Below, piece after piece: positions 43,355 to 51,632 of a stretch of DNA of 64,000 nucleotides. How positions within the stretch are numbered: the stretch's first letter is position 1; each line of letters opens with the position of its first letter. This stretch comes from Alphaproteobacteria bacterium (GTDB lineage Bacteria > Pseudomonadota > Alphaproteobacteria > UBA8366 > Aestuariispiraceae): assembly GCA_033344895.1 (NCBI GenBank), contig JAWPMN010000001.1:1612001-1676000 (forward strand). The letters are read 5' to 3'. The position numbers were made by a program, and so were the translations under genes. Below the pieces are notes generated by a model. The model was given only the letters and a program-made list of their open reading frames with translations. It was not told the DNA's origin and ran no database searches.

Positions 43355-44401
43355 ATGAGTGTCCAGCGTTCCCCGAAGCCGTTCCTCAGGACGTTGTACG
43401 GCGAAGTCCAGGACAGTCCGCCAATCTGGCTGATGCGCCAGGCCGGACGATATCTGCCGGAATACCGTGCCGTCCGGGCGGATGTCGGCGGGTTTCTGGA
43501 CCTGTGCTACGATCCGGACCGGGCCTGCGAAGTCACCCTTCAGCCGATCCGACGGTTCGGGTTCGATGCCGCGATCCTGTTTTCGGACATTCTGGTCCTG
43601 CCCCATGCCCTGCAGCAGAAGGTCTGGTTCGTCGAAGGCGAAGGCCCGAAGCTGGAGCCGCTGCGCGATGCATCGGATTTGTCGATCCTGAAGCCCGACG
43701 CGGTTCTGGGACATCTTCAGCCGGTCTTCGAGACGGTCGCGAAACTGAGCGCTGCCCTGCCGATGGAAACCGCGCTGATCGGATTTGCCGGGGCGCCCTG
43801 GACCGTCGCGACCTACATGATCGAAGGCGGTTCATCGCGCGATTTTGCGAAGACGAAGCTCTGGGCCTATCACGATCCGGACGGATTCCAGCGGCTGATC
43901 GATCTGCTTGTGGACTCGACGGCGACCTATCTCGTGGCCCAGATCGATGCCGGCGCACAGGCAGTGCAGCTATTCGATTCCTGGGCCGGGGCCCTGGACG
44001 AAGCCGGATTCCGCCGCTGGTCCCTCGCGCCGGCGAAGGCCATCGTCGATCGGGTTCGCGAAAGTCACCCCGATGTGCCGATCATCGGCTTTCCGCGCGC
44101 CGTCGGGCCGCTCTACACCGAATACGCGTCACAGACAGGCGTCACGGCCGTGTCACTGGACCAGGGGCTGCCCGCGGCATGGGCCGCCCGGGAAATACCG
44201 CGCGACGTGGTGACGCAGGGCAATCTGGATCCGATGGCGCTGCTGGCCGGTGGGGAAGCACTGGATCGGGCGGTGGATCATATTCTGGAGGTGTTTGACG
44301 GCCGAGCGCATGTCTTCAACCTCGGTCACGGCATCATCAAGGAAACGCCGCCGGACCATGTGGCAAGGCTGGTCGAGCGGATACGCCGCGCTACATCGTG
44401 A
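43355..44401 (+). CDS. hemE: Uroporphyrinogen decarboxylase HemE
   Basis: Removes four carboxylates from uroporphyrinogen III to give coproporphyrinogen III. The 348-residue protein has the signature [17 protein letters not shown], then [33 protein letters not shown] and FNLGHGI near the C-terminus. It is the right neighbour of the putative oriC, and its promoter must lie in or beside the AT-rich tract, as in Caulobacter where hemE transcription crosses the origin. hemH follows after 25 bases. Confidence 0.97.
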   Translation: MSVQRSPKPFLRTLYGEVQDSPPIWLMRQAGRYLPEYRAVRADVGGFLDLCYDPDRACEVTLQPIRRFGFDAAILFSDILVLPHALQQKVWFVEGEGPKLEPLRDASDLSILKPDAVLGHLQPVFETVAKLSAALPMETALIGFAGAPWTVATYMIEGGSSRDFAKTKLWAYHDPDGFQRLIDLLVDSTATYLVAQIDAGAQAVQLFDSWAGALDEAGFRRWSLAPAKAIVDRVRESHPDVPIIGFPRAVGPLYTEYASQTGVTAVSLDQGLPAAWAAREIPRDVVTQGNLDPMALLAGGEALDRAVDHILEVFDGRAHVFNLGHGIIKETPPDHVARLVERIRRATS

Positions 44402-44426
44402 GGCGACCGCAACAGAGACGCATGCC

Positions 44427-45446
44427 ATGTCCCCCACACTGCCGCGCAATCATCCGCCCGTAACGCCGCCGAAAACCGGTGTCCTGCTGGTCAATCTGGG
44501 CACGCCGGACGGGTATGACGTCAAGAGCATGCGGCGCTATCTGGGGGAATTTCTGTCCGATACCCGGGTCATCGAGGCGCCGAAATGGCTGTGGTGGCCC
44601 ATTCTGCACGGGATCATTCTCAACACCCGGCCGAAGAAATCCGGTGAGGCCTATCGCAAGATCTGGATGACCGAAACCGATGAAAGCCCTTTGCGCCATT
44701 ACACCCGCGCCCAGGCACAGGAACTGGCGCCACGGCTGGACGCCGAGGGGGTGATCGTCGACTGGGCCATGCGCTATGGCTCTCCCTCCATCGTGCAGGG
44801 GATCGATTCCCTGATGAACCAGGGCTGTCAGCGCATTCTGCTGGCACCGCTCTATCCCCAGTATTCCGCCGCGACCACGGCGTCCGTCGTCGATAAGGCG
44901 AATGCCCATCTGGCCCGGCTGCGCCGTCAGCCGGCCATGCGGGTTCTGCCGACCTTTCATGACGATCCGGCCTACATTCGGGCGCTGGGTGACAGTGTCC
45001 GCGCCGCCCTCAGGGATCAGCCGGAACCGGATCGCCTGCTGTGCAGTTTCCACGGCATGCCGCGCGAAACTCTGGACAAGGGCGATCCGTATCACTGTTT
45101 CTGCCAGAAGACCGCCCGTCTGCTGCGCGAGGATCTTGGCTGGCCGCAGGATCGGTTCCAGGTTGTCTTCCAGTCCCGGTTCGGGCCGAAGGAATGGCTG
45201 CAACCCTATGCCGAGCCGACAGTGGCGGGTCTGGCCAAGGAAGGCGTGAAAAGCATCGCCATGATCTCCCCCGGTTTCGTCTCCGACTGTGTCGAGACCC
45301 TGGAGGAACTTGCCATCGGCCTGCGTGAGACGTTTGAGGAAAACGGCGGCGAGCGCTTCACCTATATCCCCTGCCTCAACGCCACCCCACCGATGATCGA
45401 TCTGCTGGAGACCCTTGCCCGGCGCGAATTGGGCGGCTGGATCTAG
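44427..45446 (+). CDS. hemH: Ferrochelatase HemH
   Basis: Inserts ferrous iron into protoporphyrin IX, the last haem step. The 339-residue protein has TGVLLVNLGTPDGYD, LAPLYPQYSAATT, CSFHGMPRETLDKGDPY with the catalytic His, and ISPGFVSDCVETLEEL with Glu. ATG at 44427 is chosen over 44422 by frame. It continues the hemE-hemH-hemJ run; two REP-like palindromes separate it from hemJ. Confidence 0.97.
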   Translation: MSPTLPRNHPPVTPPKTGVLLVNLGTPDGYDVKSMRRYLGEFLSDTRVIEAPKWLWWPILHGIILNTRPKKSGEAYRKIWMTETDESPLRHYTRAQAQELAPRLDAEGVIVDWAMRYGSPSIVQGIDSLMNQGCQRILLAPLYPQYSAATTASVVDKANAHLARLRRQPAMRVLPTFHDDPAYIRALGDSVRAALRDQPEPDRLLCSFHGMPRETLDKGDPYHCFCQKTARLLREDLGWPQDRFQVVFQSRFGPKEWLQPYAEPTVAGLAKEGVKSIAMISPGFVSDCVETLEELAIGLRETFEENGGERFTYIPCLNATPPMIDLLETLARRELGGWI

Positions 45447-45465
45447 TTCTTGCCACCAACTGCCG

Positions 45466-45545
45466 TATTCCTGCGAACGCAGGAATCTTCGTGACGCTCG
45501 CAGGGTGCCGGGGTTATCCAAGGCTCCTGCTTTCGCAGGAGCACG
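45466..45545. repeat. REP-like palindrome pair between hemH and hemJ
   Basis: Two palindromes: ATTCCTGCGAACGCAGGAAT (45467-45486) and GCTCCTGCTTTCGCAGGAGC (45523-45542), 36 bases apart and with the tetraloop-like centres GAAC and TTTC. This is the arrangement of a BIME: one arm with ATTCC/GGAAT ends and one with GCTCC/GGAGC ends. The same two types recur near rho and kynA. They could stabilise hemEH mRNA or bind gyrase or IHF (known for enterobacterial REPs). Confidence 0.85.
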
Positions 45546-45643
45546 GAACGATTGCCGGTTTTCGCACCAATACGGCGGTGCAGGTAGGAGAGTTTTCAGT
45601 TTTGTCCCGGTCAATGGGGCAAACGAAGAAAGGGAGCGGATCG

Positions 45644-46066
45644 ATGTACGAGTGGATAAAGGCGCTGCATGTCCTGTCGGTCATCTCCTGGATGGCCGTG
45701 CTGCTCTATCTGCCGCGGCTCTACGTCTATCACGCATCGGCCGAGGTCGGGTCCGACAAGTCCGAAACCTTCAAGGCGATGGAACGCCGCCTGCTGCGCG
45801 GGATCGGCAATCCGGCAATGATCGCGACCTGGATCTTCGGCTTGTGGGCAGCCTATGACGCCTACTGGTTCACCGCGGGATGGTTCCACGCCAAGATGGC
45901 GCTGGTCCTGCTGATGACCGGCTATCACATGGTGATGGCCCGCTGGCGCAAGGATTTCGAGGCGGACCGCAACACGCGGACGGAACGCTTCTATCGTTTC
46001 ATGAACGAGGTCCCCGCCCTACTGATGGTCGGGATCGTCATCCTGGTGATCGTGAAACCCTTCTGA
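45644..46066 (+). CDS. hemJ: Protoporphyrinogen oxidase HemJ
   Basis: Membrane protein that oxidises protoporphyrinogen IX to protoporphyrin IX in bacteria lacking HemG/HemY. The 140-residue protein has four hydrophobic segments and the HemJ start WIKALHVLSVISWMAVLLYL with conserved His, PRLYVYHA, RLLRGIGNPAM and WFHAKMALVLLMTGYH. AGGGAG precedes the ATG at 45644. It completes the haem branch hemE-hemH-hemJ. In many alphaproteobacteria rho follows at once; here a toxin-antitoxin pair intervenes. Confidence 0.95.
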   Translation: MYEWIKALHVLSVISWMAVLLYLPRLYVYHASAEVGSDKSETFKAMERRLLRGIGNPAMIATWIFGLWAAYDAYWFTAGWFHAKMALVLLMTGYHMVMARWRKDFEADRNTRTERFYRFMNEVPALLMVGIVILVIVKPF

Positions 46067-46068
46067 CC

Positions 46069-46449
46069 CTACCAGGTTTCCAGGCGCAGGCCCGGAATTG
46101 AGCGATAGGCCTGTGGCGCGCCGGTGACGAGGATCAGGCCGTTGGCCCGCGCCGTGGCAGCGATCATCGCCCGGTCGGCGTCGAACGGCGATCCCGCACG
46201 GATTTCGCCGGCATGGATGGCCGCATCATGGTCGAAGGCGCGGACAGTCAGGCGCATGGCGAATTCCTTGACGATCCGGCGGTTCCGCTCCGGCCGCTCC
46301 GTGCGTTCCGCCCCTTCGAACAACGCTGTCAGTGAAATCGGGGAAACGCCCAGCTCATCTGCATGGGCGTTGAACCGCACCCGCAGCCCTTCCTCCCGGT
46401 CACGGATCGCGCGAAGGCAGATGTCAGTGTCCAGCAGAAATCCCGCCAT
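46069..46449 (-). CDS. vapC: VapC-type PIN-domain toxin
   Basis: Predicted endoribonuclease toxin of 126 residues. It has the PIN opening FLLDTDICLRAIR (Asp7), Glu45 in LTALFEGAER and Asp92 in DADRAMIAATARANG. The fourth acidic or Asn position, usually in a VTN/D motif, reads VTGAP (107-111), so the active site may be weakened. The ATG overlaps the vapB stop (TAATG). It lies two bases from the convergent hemJ stop. Targets are unknown; VapC toxins usually cut initiator tRNA or rRNA. Confidence 0.9.
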   Translation of the reverse strand: MAGFLLDTDICLRAIRDREEGLRVRFNAHADELGVSPISLTALFEGAERTERPERNRRIVKEFAMRLTVRAFDHDAAIHAGEIRAGSPFDADRAMIAATARANGLILVTGAPQAYRSIPGLRLETW

Positions 46450-46670
46450 TACCGCCCCGTTGCCCTGGCGGGATCGTCATCCGGCATGAAATCCTCGGTG
46501 ACCCCGGGGGCAGCGAAGAAATCGTCCCAGAGGGCCCCGCCCGGTGCGATGACCCGCGCCTGACCGACCTCCGCGATCTCGACCGCGGTGACATGGGCCG
46601 GAAAGGCCAGCGCCTTGGGAATCCGCACGGCCTGGGTACGATTGTTGGTGAAGATCGTCGTCCTGGTCAT
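46449..46670 (-). CDS. vapB: VapB-type antitoxin
   Basis: A 73-residue antitoxin of the AbrB/SpoVT swapped-hairpin type: TTIFTNNRTQAVRIPKAL is the DNA-binding strand-loop, and the acidic C-terminus (WDDFFAAPGVTEDFMPDDD) would wrap the toxin groove. The ATG at 46670 has GAGGTGAC upstream; an earlier ATG at 46700 is less likely. It overlaps vapC by one base, the usual antitoxin-first layout. It is probably autoregulatory through the GTATA repeats upstream. Confidence 0.9.
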   Translation of the reverse strand: MTRTTIFTNNRTQAVRIPKALAFPAHVTAVEIAEVGQARVIAPGGALWDDFFAAPGVTEDFMPDDDPARATGR

Positions 46671-46683
46671 CGGGTCACCTCGC

Positions 46684-46742
46684 CGGTATATACTCAACAC
46701 GTATACGAAAATGGGTCGGATGTATATGCCAGAAGTATATCC
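46684..46742 (-). promoter_or_regulatory. vapBC promoter/operator with GTATA repeats
   Basis: AT-rich region just upstream of vapB with four related motifs: the palindrome GTATATAC (46686-46693), GTATAC (46701-46706), GTATAT (46722-46727) and GTATAT (46735-46740). Repeats of this sort are typical binding sites for VapB-VapC autoregulation, and the TATA-rich steps also give candidate -10 elements. Confidence 0.6.
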
Positions 46743-47007
46743 GCGTGCGATTTGAAGACCTTGTCACAGCCTTTCATGAAACCTCCATTTGACTTCCGAC
46801 GCGATGCGGCCTATTTGAGAAGCGTCGGGCAGGAAGTCCGGCGCATCGCACCCCGGAAACCCGGGCCTCCAAAAACGCACGGTTCCAACCGAACAGCCAC
46901 CGACCTGGCAGAGTCGTACCCGATAGCACCATTCGTCGGGCCACAGGAACGCAGCGTCCCGACAGACTCCCTGTCAGAAAATCCTCGCGACAGAGCACAA
47001 GAAACCC
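46743..47007 (+). other. rho leader with C-rich, G-poor segment
   Basis: Non-coding 265 bases between the vapBC operator and rho. Bases 46866-46905 contain 18 C and 6 G of 40, unlike the balanced C and G around them, and so resemble a Rho-utilisation (rut) site. E. coli rho is autoregulated by Rho in its leader; the same may hold here (inference). A short frame beginning 46776 (MKPPFDF) is not convincing as a peptide. No other gene is seen in the 337 bases from 46671. Confidence 0.45.
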
Positions 47008-48279
47008 ATGCATCTCAAAGAACTGAAACAGAAATCCCCGCCCGAACTCCTGGCTTTCGCGGAAGAGCTGGAGATCGAGAACGCCTCGAACCTGCGCAAA
47101 CAGGAATTGATGTTCGCCTGCCTCAAGCAGCTGGCGATGAACGATGTGGCGATTTATGGCGAGGGGGTGCTTGAGGTCCTGTCCGACGGGTTCGGCTTCC
47201 TGCGCTCGCCCGAGGCAAATTATCTGGCCGGGCCGGATGACATCTATGTCTCGCCCAGCCAGGTGCGCCGCTTCGGTCTGCGTACCGGCGATACGGTCGA
47301 GGGTCAGATCCGCGCGCCGAAGGACGGCGAGCGCTATTTCGCCCTGCTGAAGGTGAACAAGGTCAATTTCGACGAGCCGGATTCGGTTCGGCATCGAATC
47401 AATTTCGACAACCTGACGCCGCTTTATCCCGATGAGAAGCTGCAGCTCGAAATCGAAGGCAACGACGATCAGAAGAGCAAGAAGAAGGAACAGTCGACCC
47501 GGGTCATCGATCTGGTCGCGCCGCTGGGCAAGGGTCAGCGCGCGCTGATCGTCGCGCCGCCGCGCACCGGTAAGACGATGCTGATGCAGAATGTCGCCCA
47601 CGCGATTTCGCAGAACCATCCGGAAGTCTATCTGCTGGTCCTGCTGATCGACGAGCGGCCGGAAGAAGTGACGGACATGCAGCGCTCCGTGAAGGGCGAG
47701 GTCGTGTCCTCTACCTTCGACGAGCCGGCACAGCGCCACGTCCAGGTCGCCGAAATGGTGATCGAAAAGGCCAAGCGCCTGGTCGAACACAAGCGCGACG
47801 TGGTCATCCTGCTGGATTCGATCACCCGCCTGGCCCGCGCCTACAACACGGTCGTCCCGTCCTCGGGCAAGGTCCTGACCGGCGGTGTCGATGCCAACGC
47901 CCTGCAGCGTCCGAAGCGCTTCTTCGGCGCGGCGCGGAATATCGAGGAAGGCGGCTCGCTGACCATCATCTCGACCGCGCTGATCGATACCGGCAGCCGC
48001 ATGGACGAAGTCATCTTCGAAGAGTTCAAGGGCACCGGTAACTCGGAAATCATCCTGGACCGCAAGCTCAGCGACAAGCGCACCTTCCCGGCCATCGACA
48101 TCACCAAGTCGGGCACCCGGAAGGAGGAACTGCTGGTCGACAAGGGCACGCTGTCGAAGATGTGGGTCCTGCGCCGCATCCTCATGCCGATGGGCGTGGT
48201 CGACGCGATGGAATTCCTCCTCGACAAGATCAAGCATTCGAAGAACAACAACGAATTCTTCGACAGCATGAACCAGTAG
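47008..48279 (+). CDS. rho: Transcription termination factor Rho
   Basis: Hexameric RNA helicase that ends transcription at rut-dependent sites. The 423-residue protein has the N-terminal helix bundle, the RNA-binding OSB fold with [17 protein letters not shown] and [16 protein letters not shown], the Walker A loop APPRTGKT (183-190), Walker [16 protein letters not shown] and the Q/R loops [17 protein letters not shown]. Normal length, no insertion. Downstream are REP-like palindromes rather than the mnmE gene found there in many relatives. Confidence 0.98.
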   Translation: MHLKELKQKSPPELLAFAEELEIENASNLRKQELMFACLKQLAMNDVAIYGEGVLEVLSDGFGFLRSPEANYLAGPDDIYVSPSQVRRFGLRTGDTVEGQIRAPKDGERYFALLKVNKVNFDEPDSVRHRINFDNLTPLYPDEKLQLEIEGNDDQKSKKKEQSTRVIDLVAPLGKGQRALIVAPPRTGKTMLMQNVAHAISQNHPEVYLLVLLIDERPEEVTDMQRSVKGEVVSSTFDEPAQRHVQVAEMVIEKAKRLVEHKRDVVILLDSITRLARAYNTVVPSSGKVLTGGVDANALQRPKRFFGAARNIEEGGSLTIISTALIDTGSRMDEVIFEEFKGTGNSEIILDRKLSDKRTFPAIDITKSGTRKEELLVDKGTLSKMWVLRRILMPMGVVDAMEFLLDKIKHSKNNNEFFDSMNQ

Positions 48280-48289
48280 TCCGGGTGCG

Positions 48290-48368
48290 GCGTGCTCCTG
48301 CGAAAGCGGGAGGCTCCTTGCCACCGTCAAGGCTGTGACCCGGCGAAGTTCCTAGCTTCGCAGGAATG
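48290..48368. repeat. REP-like palindrome pair after rho
   Basis: First arm GTGCTCCTGCGAAAGCGGGA (48292-48311, slightly imperfect); second arm TTCCTAGCTTCGCAGGAA (48349-48366), about 40 bases apart. It begins 12 bases after the rho stop and could act as 3-prime-end structure for rho mRNA. Same family as the elements at 45466, 48636 and 49568. Confidence 0.75.
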
Positions 48369-48406
48369 CCTTGTGGGGGCGGACAGTCAATGCAGGGGTC
48401 TACGCC

Positions 48407-48630
48407 ATGACCGTCTGGATCGCCCTTCTGCGTGGCATCAATGTCGGTGGCAGCAACAAGCTCCCCATGGCCGGTCTGCGCGACCTGCTGACCGCGTGTT
48501 CTATCTGCATGCCCTGAATGGGATTGGCCGGTCGAAACTGGTGGAGAAAGCGGAGAAATGCCTCGGCGTCGCCGCAACCGCCCGGAACTTCCGATCCGTG
48601 ACCGCTATTGCGGATCCAGCGGGTCAGTGA
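48407..48630 (+). pseudogene. DUF1697 gene, internally deleted and frameshifted
   Basis: An ATG at 48407 opens a frame reading MTVWIALLRGINVGGSNKLP and LRDLL, the clear DUF1697 N-terminus, but it stops after 36 codons. From about 48498, in another frame, VFYLHALNGIGRSKLVEKAE and TARNFRSV give the DUF1697 C-terminus up to the TGA at 48628. Intact proteins are roughly 170-180 residues; the central hundred or so are missing. It is a remnant with an internal deletion, lying between two REP-like pairs. Confidence 0.85.
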
Positions 48631-48635
48631 CGGCG

Positions 48636-48710
48636 GTGCTCCTGCGAAAGCAGGAGCCTTCATCGATCAGGTACAGGCCCGAGGAAGATTCCTGCTTTCG
48701 CAGGAATACG
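48636..48710. repeat. REP-like palindrome pair before kynA
   Basis: The cleanest copy: GTGCTCCTGCGAAAGCAGGA (48636-48655) followed by GCCTT, then ATTCCTGCTTTCGCAGGAAT (48688-48707), 32 bases apart. It begins six bases after the stop of the broken DUF1697 gene and ends 35 bases before kynA. Confidence 0.9.
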
Positions 48711-48745
48711 GTAAGGGTTTGGGTAGTATTTCGAAGGAACCCGAC

Positions 48746-49546
48746 ATGACCGAAACGCCGCCCGACATTTCCTACGCCGACTATCTGGGTCTGGATACCC
48801 TGTTCGACAGCCAGCATCCGCGCTCGGATGCCCATGACGAGCTGCTGTTCATCATTCAGCACCAGACGTCGGAATTGTGGATGCGCCTTGCCCTGCATGA
48901 GCTGCATGCCGCGCGTGCGGCGATCCTGGCGGGGGAAACACGACCGTCCTTCAAGATGCTGACCCGGGTGGCGCGGATCTTCGAACAGCTGAACAGTGCC
49001 TGGGACGTGCTGCGTACCATGACGCCATCGGAATACACCACCTTCCGGCCGTCACTCGCCAATTCGTCCGGCTTCCAGTCTTTTCAGTATCGCGAGATCG
49101 AATTCCTGCTGGGGAACCGCAACAAGTCCCTGATGGACATGCATGAATCCCGGTCAACAGTAATGGATCGGTTACGTAATGAACTGAAGACCCCCAGCCT
49201 CTATGATGCCGCTCTGGGGCGGCTGGCGGCGGCGGGGCTGGATATTCCCGACACGGTCCGGACCCGCGACCTGTCCGTCCGGCACGAGGCCGATCCGGCG
49301 GTCGAGGCGGCGTGGCGCACGGTCTACCGCGCCCCGCAGACCCATTGGGAACTCTACGAGCTGGGCGAGAAGCTGGTCGATCTGGAGGACTATTTTCGGC
49401 GCTGGCGCTTCAACCATGTCACCACGGTCGAACGCGTCATCGGCGCCAAACGCGGCACCGGCGGCACCAGCGGCGTCCCCTATCTGCGCAAGATGCTGGA
49501 GACGGTCCTGTTCCCGGAACTCTGGTCGGTGCGCACGGCGCTGTAA
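48746..49546 (+). CDS. kynA: Tryptophan 2,3-dioxygenase
   Basis: Haem enzyme that opens the indole ring of L-tryptophan to N-formylkynurenine. The 266-residue protein has [34 protein letters not shown] with the distal-pocket His, [15 protein letters not shown] and the proximal-side block [19 protein letters not shown]. The ATG at 48746 has AAGGA upstream. No kynU or kynB is next to it, so the rest of the kynurenine route is elsewhere. It is framed on both sides by REP-like repeats. Confidence 0.96.
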   Translation: MTETPPDISYADYLGLDTLFDSQHPRSDAHDELLFIIQHQTSELWMRLALHELHAARAAILAGETRPSFKMLTRVARIFEQLNSAWDVLRTMTPSEYTTFRPSLANSSGFQSFQYREIEFLLGNRNKSLMDMHESRSTVMDRLRNELKTPSLYDAALGRLAAAGLDIPDTVRTRDLSVRHEADPAVEAAWRTVYRAPQTHWELYELGEKLVDLEDYFRRWRFNHVTTVERVIGAKRGTGGTSGVPYLRKMLETVLFPELWSVRTAL

Positions 49547-49567
49547 GGGCGGTGCAAGACCGGCCGC

Positions 49568-49695
49568 GACTCCAGCTTTCGCAGGAATACGACTTTAGTT
49601 TTGTGACATCACCGGGCGCGCTCCTGCGAAAGCAGGAGCCTTCGCAGGGTAGGTGCGGTGCCGGGAAAGAAGGTTCCTGCTTTCGCAGGAACACG
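49568..49695. repeat. REP-like cluster between kynA and secB
   Basis: A half element CCAGCTTTCGCAGGAATAC (49572-49590) followed by a full pair: GCTCCTGCGAAAGCAGGAGC (49619-49638) and TTCCTGCTTTCGCAGGAA (49674-49691). It fills the gap between the convergent kynA and secB stops and probably serves as bidirectional 3-prime-end structure. Confidence 0.85.
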
Positions 49696-49708
49696 GGTGC
49701 GGTGGAAA

Positions 49709-50257
49709 TTACGCCTCTGCGGTCTCGCCTTCCGCAGCGCCCTTGCCTTCGGCGTCCTTCTGGGCCTGTTCCTGGGCAGCCAGGCGCTGGCGGTAGAGCT
49801 GGACGAAATCGAACGGCGCCAGCAGCAACATCGAGAAGCCGCCGGAGCGCGTGGAATCACAGACGATCTGGCGCACGAAGGGGAACAGCATGCGCGGCAC
49901 TTCGACCAGCAAAAGGGCATTCAGCGCCTCTTTCGGCACCTGGCCGACGCGCACGATGGCGGCATAGGCCAGTTCCAGGATGTAGGCCGTCTGCCCGTCC
50001 TGCTCCGCCTTCACCTCGACGGTCAGCACGACCTCGACATCGCGCCCGCCCAGGGCGGCGGTCTGCACGTCGATGACGATGCTGGCTTCCGGGGCGGCGT
50101 TGCTGGCGAAGGTCTGCGGCGCGTTCGGGTTCTCGAAGGACAGATCCTTGATGTATTGCCGCATGATTTGATACGGCGGCTCGGCCTGGGTGCCGGGATT
50201 GGCCGTCTTCGGAATATCGCTGGGGTTAGCGGGCGCGGAATCGCGATCGTCTGCCAT
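49709..50257 (-). CDS. secB: Protein-export chaperone SecB
   Basis: Tetrameric cytosolic chaperone that holds preproteins for SecA. The 182-residue protein has the SecB core: YIKDLSFENPNAP, YAAIVRVGQVPKEALNALLL and VEVPRMLFPFVRQIV, then GGFSMLLLAPFDFVQLY. An extra acidic Ala/Glu tail of about 20 residues follows. Co-directional with the histidine phosphatase and fxsA upstream. Confidence 0.96.
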   Translation of the reverse strand: MADDRDSAPANPSDIPKTANPGTQAEPPYQIMRQYIKDLSFENPNAPQTFASNAAPEASIVIDVQTAALGGRDVEVVLTVEVKAEQDGQTAYILELAYAAIVRVGQVPKEALNALLLVEVPRMLFPFVRQIVCDSTRSGGFSMLLLAPFDFVQLYRQRLAAQEQAQKDAEGKGAAEGETAEA

Positions 50258-50339
50258 GGGGTCAGTTATCCGTCAGTTGGATCGGGAAAGCCCGGCATTC
50301 GGGCAATCCGGAGAGGTTCTGAAAAGCTGAGGGTCGCTA

Positions 50340-50912
50340 TCACACATCCGGGACGCAGACAACCTCGGCCCCGGCCGGATGCGGCAGGGTCGGGTCGAGC
50401 CGCAGGACGGTGGCGTTCTTCACCCGGTGTCCGGTCAGCGAGCGGATGAAGCCCCAATGGGTCACGACCAGCGTCTGCGCCCAATCGTCGGTCGCGGCCA
50501 TGCGCTGGCGATATGCCATGGCCCTGCGATCGACCTCGCTCTCCAGTTCCGGTCCGGGCCACCATTCCTCGTCCAGATGACCGAAATCCAGATGCGGCCA
50601 GGCCGTCAGCAGGTCGCTTCGCGTGGTGCCGATATCGCAGGTGAAATGGGCATGCTCGCGCACATCGGCATCGATCCGGATCGGCAGATCCAGCGCTTCC
50701 GCCAGAATCTCCGCCGACTGCAGGGTGCGGGTATAGGGCGAGGCGACGATGCGGCGCAGACCGTCGCGGTGACCGTCGGCGATGAAAGTTGCGGCGGCCT
50801 CGATCTGGCGGCGGCCCGTATCGGTGAGGCGCGGATCCCGAATGCCGGGATCAACCGGGTTTTCGGCGTAGCGCACATTGAATTCGGATTGTCCGTGGCG
50901 CACCAGAATCAC
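50340..50912 (-). CDS. Histidine phosphatase family protein
   Basis: Phosphoglycerate-mutase-like phosphatase of 190 residues. Catalytic LVRHGQSEFN (RHG at 5-7), the second Arg/Glu region ASPYTRTLQSAEILAE, and the distal His in VVTHWGFIRSLTG. Substrate is not predictable. It overlaps the fxsA stop by four bases and precedes secB by 82 bases. Confidence 0.9.
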   Translation of the reverse strand: MILVRHGQSEFNVRYAENPVDPGIRDPRLTDTGRRQIEAAATFIADGHRDGLRRIVASPYTRTLQSAEILAEALDLPIRIDADVREHAHFTCDIGTTRSDLLTAWPHLDFGHLDEEWWPGPELESEVDRRAMAYRQRMAATDDWAQTLVVTHWGFIRSLTGHRVKNATVLRLDPTLPHPAGAEVVCVPDV

Positions 50913-51481
50913 GGTTTGCGCCCCCCGTCCCGGTCAGGGTCCTGATCCGGTCGGGCCCGGTCGCCGGGCGGCAGGCTGTCCTGCTCCTCCCCCGCGCCCC
51001 GGTTCCAGGGGGAATTCGGATCCGGGTCGGACACGTCCTCGAATTCGCCATCGATGATCGGGCCCCGGCCGCCGCGCGGCGCGCCGCCCGGATGGGCACC
51101 ACCGGCATGGACGTGGAACTTGCCGCTGGCGCGCATGCGGCCGATCGCCGCCTTCGCCAGTCCGTTTCGCAGCGGCGGGATCAGCAGCACGAAGCCCAGC
51201 GCGTCGGTCAGGAAACCCGGCGTCAGCAGCAATGCCCCGGCGACCAGGATGCACAGGCCGGCGATGACCTCGTCGACCGGCATCTGGTTGCGGTTCATGG
51301 CTTCCCGCGCCCGTTCCATGGTCTGCAGACCCTGCTGTCGAACCAGCCAGGTGCCGATGATGGCGGTCGCGAAGATCGTGATCACCGTCCATACGGTGCC
51401 GATCGCGCTGCCGATTTCGATGAACAGGGCGATTTCGGCAATCGGAACGGCGATGAAGAGAAGAAGGATCAGGAACGGCAT
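50909..51481 (-). CDS. fxsA: FxsA-family membrane protein
   Basis: Small membrane protein of 190 residues with the FxsA core: FLILLLFIAVPIAEIALFI, GTVWTVITIFATAIIGTWLV, QGLQTMERAREAMNRNQMP and ALLLTPGFLTDALGF. The C-terminal 70 residues are a long polar tail. In E. coli FxsA relieves T7 exclusion by F plasmid; its general role is unknown. The ATG at 51481 has AAGGG upstream. It is divergent from the Tim44-like gene across 151 bases. Confidence 0.92.
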   Translation of the reverse strand: MPFLILLLFIAVPIAEIALFIEIGSAIGTVWTVITIFATAIIGTWLVRQQGLQTMERAREAMNRNQMPVDEVIAGLCILVAGALLLTPGFLTDALGFVLLIPPLRNGLAKAAIGRMRASGKFHVHAGGAHPGGAPRGGRGPIIDGEFEDVSDPDPNSPWNRGAGEEQDSLPPGDRARPDQDPDRDGGRKP

Positions 51482-51632
51482 CTTGCCCTTTCGCGGGTGA
51501 CGGCTTACATCTGAACCACGCAAGCGGTGCGCAGTTCGCGCCTGTTGGGACGTTTCGTGCAGGGCACGGGTTCCCCACAGGTAGGACGGCGCGCCGTGAA
51601 AGGCAATGGTTTGACCTGGTAGCAGAGGCGGT

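Noticed and set aside
46776-47007. Possible leader peptide or small gene before rho
   Set aside because: No ribosome binding site at the ATG, composition unlike coding neighbours, and the frame runs on into rho in another register.
45466-49695. Repeats as a possible CRISPR array
   Set aside because: Units are palindromic, occur as opposed pairs in separate gaps, and lack evenly spaced unique spacers or cas genes. They fit REP/BIME elements.
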